The notes below the pieces were generated by a model. It saw only the letters and a list, made by a program, of their open reading frames with translations. It was not told where the DNA came from and made no database searches. DNA of 64,000 bases from Sphingomonas kyeonggiensis (lineage in GTDB: Bacteria > Pseudomonadota > Alphaproteobacteria > Sphingomonadales > Sphingomonadaceae): NCBI RefSeq assembly GCF_030812785.1, contig NZ_JAUSTJ010000002.1, positions 1,612,001 through 1,676,000 of the forward strand, given 5' to 3'. Of the stretch, positions 59,979 to 64,000 are shown piece by piece. The first letter of the stretch is position 1. Each line of letters starts with the position of its first letter. Made by a program: the position numbers and the translations under genes.

Positions 59979-61490
59979 CTAGTTCTTCGGCAGCCCCGGC
60001 CCCGGCCCGGTCCCGCAGGGGAAGGGCGGCGCCCAGCAGGGATAGCCGAAGATCAGCTTCGTCGCGTAGCGCGCGATCGGCTTTTGCGGCCAGCTGCCCG
60101 GCAGCACCACGTCCTCCTGCCCGCTGGCCTTGGGCCAGGTCGCCATGCCGGGCGGCGTTACGCCATACCAGCGCGCGTCGCCCTCGAACGGGCGCTTGAA
60201 GGCGATCGCGGTCACCCGGTCGCCGATCGGCAGCTGGTGGTAATCCGCCGGGCTGCGCTGGGCGCCCTTCGCATCGACAATCGCCGAGCGGGCGAAATAG
60301 ATGTCCTGCCAGCGTATGTCAGGCGCGACGAAGGTAAGCGCCTTGGCCGGCTCCTGCGGCTCGGCCGGGCGCGGCACGATGCGGAAGCTGGCGAGCAGCA
60401 CCAGCGCCACCACCACCGCCAGCCCGCGCAGGTCGCGCCAGGTGACCAGCAGCCAGGTGAACAGCGCCGCCATCGGGAACAGCCACTTGAAATAATGCGC
60501 GTTGAAGAAGCGCCACATGCCGCTGGGTACCAGATCGACATAGGCCAGCATCATCGTGGTGTAGATCAGCGCGACCAGCGCCATGCAGAGCGTCAGCCAG
60601 CGCGCCGGCCCCTGCAGCCGCATCACGCCGAGGATCAGCCCAGCCGCACCCGTGAGCAACCAGGGCAGCTCGCGCAGCAACCCGGTCTCGCCGGGGAACC
60701 AGGGCGAGGGATCGACGAGCAGGATGCTCGCCTTCCATCCGAGATCGGCAAAGGCGAAGCCATAGTCGCCCGACAGCACCGTATAGTCGGTCAGCCGCGG
60801 GCCGTAGATGGCGAGATAGAGCAAGGCATAGGGCGCCAGCGTCGCTCCCGCCCCGCCCAGGCCCTTGGCAAGATCACTCCAACGCTTCTCGATCAGCACC
60901 GGGCGCCAGAGCGCGAACCCGCCGATCACCGCGCTCACCACCACGTCCGCCGGGCGGACCAGCGCGATCGCCATCAGCAGCGCGCCGAGCAGCCAGGGCC
61001 GGCGGCGCTGGCCGAACATCATGTCGGCGGCCTCGGCAAAGGCCAGCCAAATGAAGGCGGCCGACATCGTCGTCGTCCAGGGTTCGAGCCAGAATTTGGA
61101 GATGCGCAGGTCGCCGATCGTCGCGGCGAGGAAGAGCAGGCCGGCGGCCAGGCTCCCAACCCCGAAGCGCGCGCAGACGCGGTAGAAGCCCAAGAAGGCG
61201 CCTGCATAGCAGAGCAGGTTGATCGGCACGAAAGGGGTCGGCGCCCAGGCGAAAGGGGTGCCGGCGAGCGGATAGAGCAGCGGATACCAATGCTGGTCGG
61301 GGCTCAGGTCGAAATGCAGGAATGCCTTGGCCGATTTCAGATACTGGCCCTGATCGTGCCACCCGCGCCACCACGGCCCCGCCGGCGCGAAGAACTTCAG
61401 GTTGATCTTGAAGATCGTGTACGCGACGAAAACGGCCATGACGGTGCGCACCGGATGCGCGTCGAACTGGCGGCGGATCCAGTGGAGCAT
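59979..61490 (-). CDS. polytopic membrane protein, glycosyltransferase-like (GT-C-type) candidate
   Basis: A 503-residue protein with about ten hydrophobic helices from residue 15 to 400 and a soluble C-terminal part with cysteines. The layout (helix one, then FFAPAGPWWRGWHDQGQYLKSA with acidic and aromatic residues) and overall pattern resemble lipid-linked-sugar GT-C transferases, but no signature is certain. I would call it an unassigned integral membrane protein. The ATG at 61490 is chosen for the hydrophobic start; the open frame goes 75 bases further. It is divergent from nadE. Confidence 0.72.
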   Translation of the reverse strand: MLHWIRRQFDAHPVRTVMAVFVAYTIFKINLKFFAPAGPWWRGWHDQGQYLKSAKAFLHFDLSPDQHWYPLLYPLAGTPFAWAPTPFVPINLLCYAGAFLGFYRVCARFGVGSLAAGLLFLAATIGDLRISKFWLEPWTTTMSAAFIWLAFAEAADMMFGQRRRPWLLGALLMAIALVRPADVVVSAVIGGFALWRPVLIEKRWSDLAKGLGGAGATLAPYALLYLAIYGPRLTDYTVLSGDYGFAFADLGWKASILLVDPSPWFPGETGLLRELPWLLTGAAGLILGVMRLQGPARWLTLCMALVALIYTTMMLAYVDLVPSGMWRFFNAHYFKWLFPMAALFTWLLVTWRDLRGLAVVVALVLLASFRIVPRPAEPQEPAKALTFVAPDIRWQDIYFARSAIVDAKGAQRSPADYHQLPIGDRVTAIAFKRPFEGDARWYGVTPPGMATWPKASGQEDVVLPGSWPQKPIARYATKLIFGYPCWAPPFPCGTGPGPGLPKN

Positions 61491-61585
61491 GGCGTGCGGG
61501 TAAAGCCTGTGCGGGGTTGGCACAAGGCGAGCCGAGCGACTAGGGGATGCAACAGATCGAAACATGTCGCTGCAAGACGGAGACG

Positions 61586-63637
61586 ATGGCCCAATCCCAC
61601 CCCTTTTATTCGATCCACCGCCAGGGAATGATCCGCGCGGGCGTCTGCACCCCGGCGATGACCGTGGGAGACCCGGTTCGCAATGCCGAGGCGGCGATCG
61701 CGCTGGCCCGGCAGGGCGACGCGATGGGCGCCGACCTGCTCGTCTATCCCGAGCTCTGCGTCACTTCCTATGCGATCGACGACCTGCACCTGCAGGACAC
61801 GATCTGCGAGGCGACCGAGGCGGGTATCGCGGCGATCGTCGCGGCCAGCGCCGAGCTAAAGCCCGTCCTGCTGGTCGGTGCAGCGCTGCGGCGCAGCGGC
61901 CGGCTGTACAATACCGCGGTGGCGATCTCGCGTGGGCGCATCCTGGGCGTGGTACCCAAGAGCTATCTGCCCAATTACCGCGAATATTATGAGAAGCGCT
62001 GGTTCGCGCTGGGCGCCGGGCTGGCCGGGCTGGAGATCGAAGTGGCGGGGCAGACCGTGCCCTTCGGCACCGACCTGATCTTCGCCGCCGAGGAACTGCC
62101 CGACTTCGTCTTCCACGCCGAGATCTGCGAGGACTATTGGGCACCCCTGCCCCCTTCGACCGAAGGCGCGCTGGCCGGCGCGATGGTGCTGTGCAACCTC
62201 TCCGCCTCGAACATCGTGGTGGGCAAGGCGCGCGAGCGGGCGATGCTCTGCGCGGCGCAATCGGCGCGCGCGGTGGCCGCCTATGTCTATTCCGCCTCGG
62301 GGCCAGGCGAGAGCACCACCGATCTCGCCTGGGACGGCCAGGGCATGATCCACGAGCTGGGCGAATGCCTCGCCACTACCGAGCGATTCGAACTAACCAC
62401 CGAGGTGGTGTGCGCCGATATCGATCTCGAGCGGCTGCGGCTCGAGCGGATGCGGATGGGCACGTTCAACGACTGCGCCGCCGCCAATGGTGACCCCGAG
62501 ATGCGCTTCCGCCGGGTGACCTTCCAGCATCGCCCCGACTATGCCGACAAGGGCCTGCTCCGGAAGCTGCGCCGCTTCCCCTTCGTGCCCAACACCCCGT
62601 CCAAGCTGGAGGAGGATTGCTACGAGGCGTTCAACATCCAGGTGGAAGGGCTGCGCAAGCGGCTCGAGTCCACCGGCGCCAAGCATATCGTCATCGGCGT
62701 CTCGGGCGGACTGGACTCCACCCATGCGCTGATCGTCGCCGCCAGGGCGATGGACCGGCTCGGTCGCCCGCGCACCGACATCCTGGGCTTCACCATGCCC
62801 GGCTTCGCGACCAGCGAGGGCACCAAGTCGAACGCCTGGGCGCTGATGGACGCGCTGGGGGTGACCGGCGCCGAGATCGACATCCGCCCTGCCGCACGGA
62901 CGATGCTCGAGGGGATCGACCACCCCTTCGCCAGGGGCGAGCCGGTCTATGACGTGACTTTCGAGAACGTCCAGGCGGGCCTGCGCACCGATTACCTGTT
63001 CCGCCTCGCTAACCAGCGCCAGGGCTTCGTGCTCGGCACCGGCGACCTCAGCGAGTTGGCGCTCGGCTGGTGCACCTACGGCGTCGGCGACCATATGAGC
63101 CATTACGGCATCAATGCCGGCGTGCCCAAGACGCTGATCCAGTATCTGATCCGCTGGACCGTGCAGACCGGCCAGTTCACCGGCGAGGCGGCCGAGGTGC
63201 TGACCAGCATCCTCGACACCGAGATCTCGCCCGAGCTGGTGCCCGCCGATGCCGACGGCAAGATGCAGAGCACGCAGGACCGGATCGGGCCGTACGAGCT
63301 GCACGACTTCTTCCTCCACTATACGATCCGGCATGGCCTCAGGCCCTCGAAGATCGCCTTTCTGGCGTGGCATGCCTGGAAGGAGGCGCAGGCGGGGCAA
63401 TGGCCGATCGGCTTCCCCGAGGATGCGCGCCACCAGTACGACCTGGCGACCATCGCGAAATGGCTGGAGGAATTCCTGTTCCGCTTCTTCCAGACCAGCC
63501 AGTTCAAGCGCTCGGCGCTGCCCAATGGGCCGAAGGTCTCGGCCGGCGGCGCGGTAAGCCCGCGCGGCGACTGGCGCGCGCCCTCGGACGGTGTGGCGCG
63601 ACCGTGGATCGAGGAACTGAAGGCGAATTTGCCCTGA
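61586..63637 (+). CDS. nadE: glutamine-dependent NAD+ synthetase
   Basis: A 683-residue fusion of a nitrilase-type glutaminase domain (about 15-300) and an ATP-dependent NAD synthetase domain (about 345-650). The glutaminase triad is visible: Glu56 (YPELCV), Lys125 (PKSYLPN) and Cys181 (HAEICEDYW). The synthetase P-loop is GVSGGLDSTHAL. It makes NAD from deamido-NAD, the final step of NAD biosynthesis. GGAG precedes the ATG at 61586; the 13-residue 5' extension is unlikely. A REP unit follows the gene. Confidence 0.96.
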   Translation: MAQSHPFYSIHRQGMIRAGVCTPAMTVGDPVRNAEAAIALARQGDAMGADLLVYPELCVTSYAIDDLHLQDTICEATEAGIAAIVAASAELKPVLLVGAALRRSGRLYNTAVAISRGRILGVVPKSYLPNYREYYEKRWFALGAGLAGLEIEVAGQTVPFGTDLIFAAEELPDFVFHAEICEDYWAPLPPSTEGALAGAMVLCNLSASNIVVGKARERAMLCAAQSARAVAAYVYSASGPGESTTDLAWDGQGMIHELGECLATTERFELTTEVVCADIDLERLRLERMRMGTFNDCAAANGDPEMRFRRVTFQHRPDYADKGLLRKLRRFPFVPNTPSKLEEDCYEAFNIQVEGLRKRLESTGAKHIVIGVSGGLDSTHALIVAARAMDRLGRPRTDILGFTMPGFATSEGTKSNAWALMDALGVTGAEIDIRPAARTMLEGIDHPFARGEPVYDVTFENVQAGLRTDYLFRLANQRQGFVLGTGDLSELALGWCTYGVGDHMSHYGINAGVPKTLIQYLIRWTVQTGQFTGEAAEVLTSILDTEISPELVPADADGKMQSTQDRIGPYELHDFFLHYTIRHGLRPSKIAFLAWHAWKEAQAGQWPIGFPEDARHQYDLATIAKWLEEFLFRFFQTSQFKRSALPNGPKVSAGGAVSPRGDWRAPSDGVARPWIEELKANLP

Positions 63638-63652
63638 GCTCGTTGCTCTTGT

Positions 63653-63680
63653 CGTCATCCCCGCCTACGCGGGAATGACG
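63653..63680. repeat. single REP unit (family A) after nadE
   Basis: CGTCATCCCCGC-CTAC-GCGGGAATGACG: 12-base arms with one mismatch, 15 bases after the nadE stop. It could act as a 3' end stabiliser. Confidence 0.75.
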
Positions 63681-63781
63681 GTGTAGTCGATGTTCTACGA
63701 CCATCTCGGTGATAGCGTTACCAAGGCTTGACCTGTATACCCATCCCGACAACGCTGACAAAAATCGCGGGAGAGGAAATC

Positions 63782-64000
63782 ATGAAGCTGCGCCGCCACG
63801 CCCTTGCGGGTTCGATGATCGCATTGGGCATCGCGCTCGCCGCCGCTGCGCCGGCCATCGCGCAGGAACAGCCCCGCCCCTGGATGGACGCCAAGCTCTC
63901 CGCCGATGCGCGCGTGAAGGCCATCCTCGCCCAGATGACCGAGGACGAGAAGCTCGTCCTGGTCTTCGGCTATTTCGGCACCGATTTCGCACCCAAGAAT
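63782..64000 (+). CDS. GH3-family beta-glucosidase/xylosidase, 3'-truncated
   Basis: The first 73 residues of a large exported enzyme are present. The N-terminus is a Sec signal (KLRRHALAGSMIALGIALAAAAPAIAQ), followed by KLSADARVKAILAQMTEDEKLVLVFG, the standard opening of a GH3 N-terminal barrel (the MTLEEK-type motif). It should cleave beta-glucosides or xylosides. The rest lies outside the window, so the catalytic residues cannot be checked. It would fit with the GH5 and GH115 enzymes of the window. Confidence 0.8.
   Translation, partial: MKLRRHALAGSMIALGIALAAAAPAIAQEQPRPWMDAKLSADARVKAILAQMTEDEKLVLVFGYFGTDFAPKN

Overview
The window is a gene-dense, GC-rich stretch of chromosome from an alphaproteobacterium, most likely a sphingomonad (Sphingomonas or a close relative). 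The grounds are family-level: a TonB-ExbB-ExbD-ExbD operon, GH115/GH5/GH3 plant-polysaccharide enzymes, an UrrA-type secreted protein, the alphaproteobacterial assimilatory sulfite cluster with DUF2849 and DUF934 genes, UPF0262, and many short palindromic repeats between genes. No integrase, transposase, plasmid or phage gene and no CRISPR array is seen. It reads as core chromosome with a few accessory genes, chiefly the hypothetical gene at 9.0 kb and the NLP-like protein gene at 51.2 kb.

Layout. 0-9 kb: the end of a D-2-hydroxyacid dehydrogenase, a PilZ protein, a nitronate-monooxygenase-type flavoprotein, a GT4 glycosyltransferase, a VOC protein coupled to a WYL regulator, an alpha/beta hydrolase divergent from selO, and astD. 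9-12.5 kb: an unrecognised protein, a Bax-inhibitor-1 family membrane protein with a structured 5' leader, a small zinc-ribbon protein and a Tat-exported GH5 enzyme. 12.7-17 kb: the sulfur cluster cobA-DUF2849-cysI-DUF934-cysH, interrupted by two palindromic repeat elements. 17-26.5 kb: a secreted protein, an S41 peptidase, dnaB, a UPF0262 gene, GH25 lysozyme, cdd, a VOC protein, a large GH115 alpha-glucuronidase and dcd.

26.5-30 kb: a TPR protein and the tonB-exbB-exbD-exbD energy-transduction operon, with hairpins between the genes and a textbook terminator. 30-39 kb: folB, a GNAT acetyltransferase, the DUF1285-NUDIX-CCA nucleotidyltransferase operon, a GGDEF-EAL protein and parC. 39-43.5 kb: an outer-membrane barrel protein, a LysR regulator divergent from an UrrA-type gene, and two DUF4349 proteins. 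43.5-46 kb: purC-purS-purQ and an isochorismatase-family hydrolase. 46-50 kb: a chemoreceptor without an external domain, a monoacylglycerol-lipase-like hydrolase, a queuosine-precursor transporter with a small membrane protein, and tRNA-Arg(TCT).

50-64 kb: a stand-alone MreB paralogue, an AT-rich stretch leading to a necrosis-inducing (NLP-like) protein, small exported proteins, a PLP aminotransferase, an Ala-rich coiled-coil protein, the methionine-salvage operon mtnB-mtnD-mtnC-mtnA, two divergent L,D-transpeptidases of different families, a polytopic membrane protein, glutamine-dependent nadE, and the start of a GH3 glycosidase.

The working themes are assimilatory sulfur metabolism (siroheme methylation feeding CysI, CysH supplying sulfite, and methionine salvage), purine and pyrimidine nucleotide metabolism (purC/S/Q, cdd, dcd), TonB-dependent uptake with hemicellulose hydrolysis, and cell-wall remodelling (MreB, L,D-transpeptidases, GH25). 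The most unusual items are the nested-palindrome cassette ahead of cysI, the REP-borne ribosome binding site of the DUF934 gene, the leader hairpin of the Bax-inhibitor gene, the SelO lacking its usual C-terminal tail, the lone MreB, and the NLP with a degenerate signature heptapeptide.
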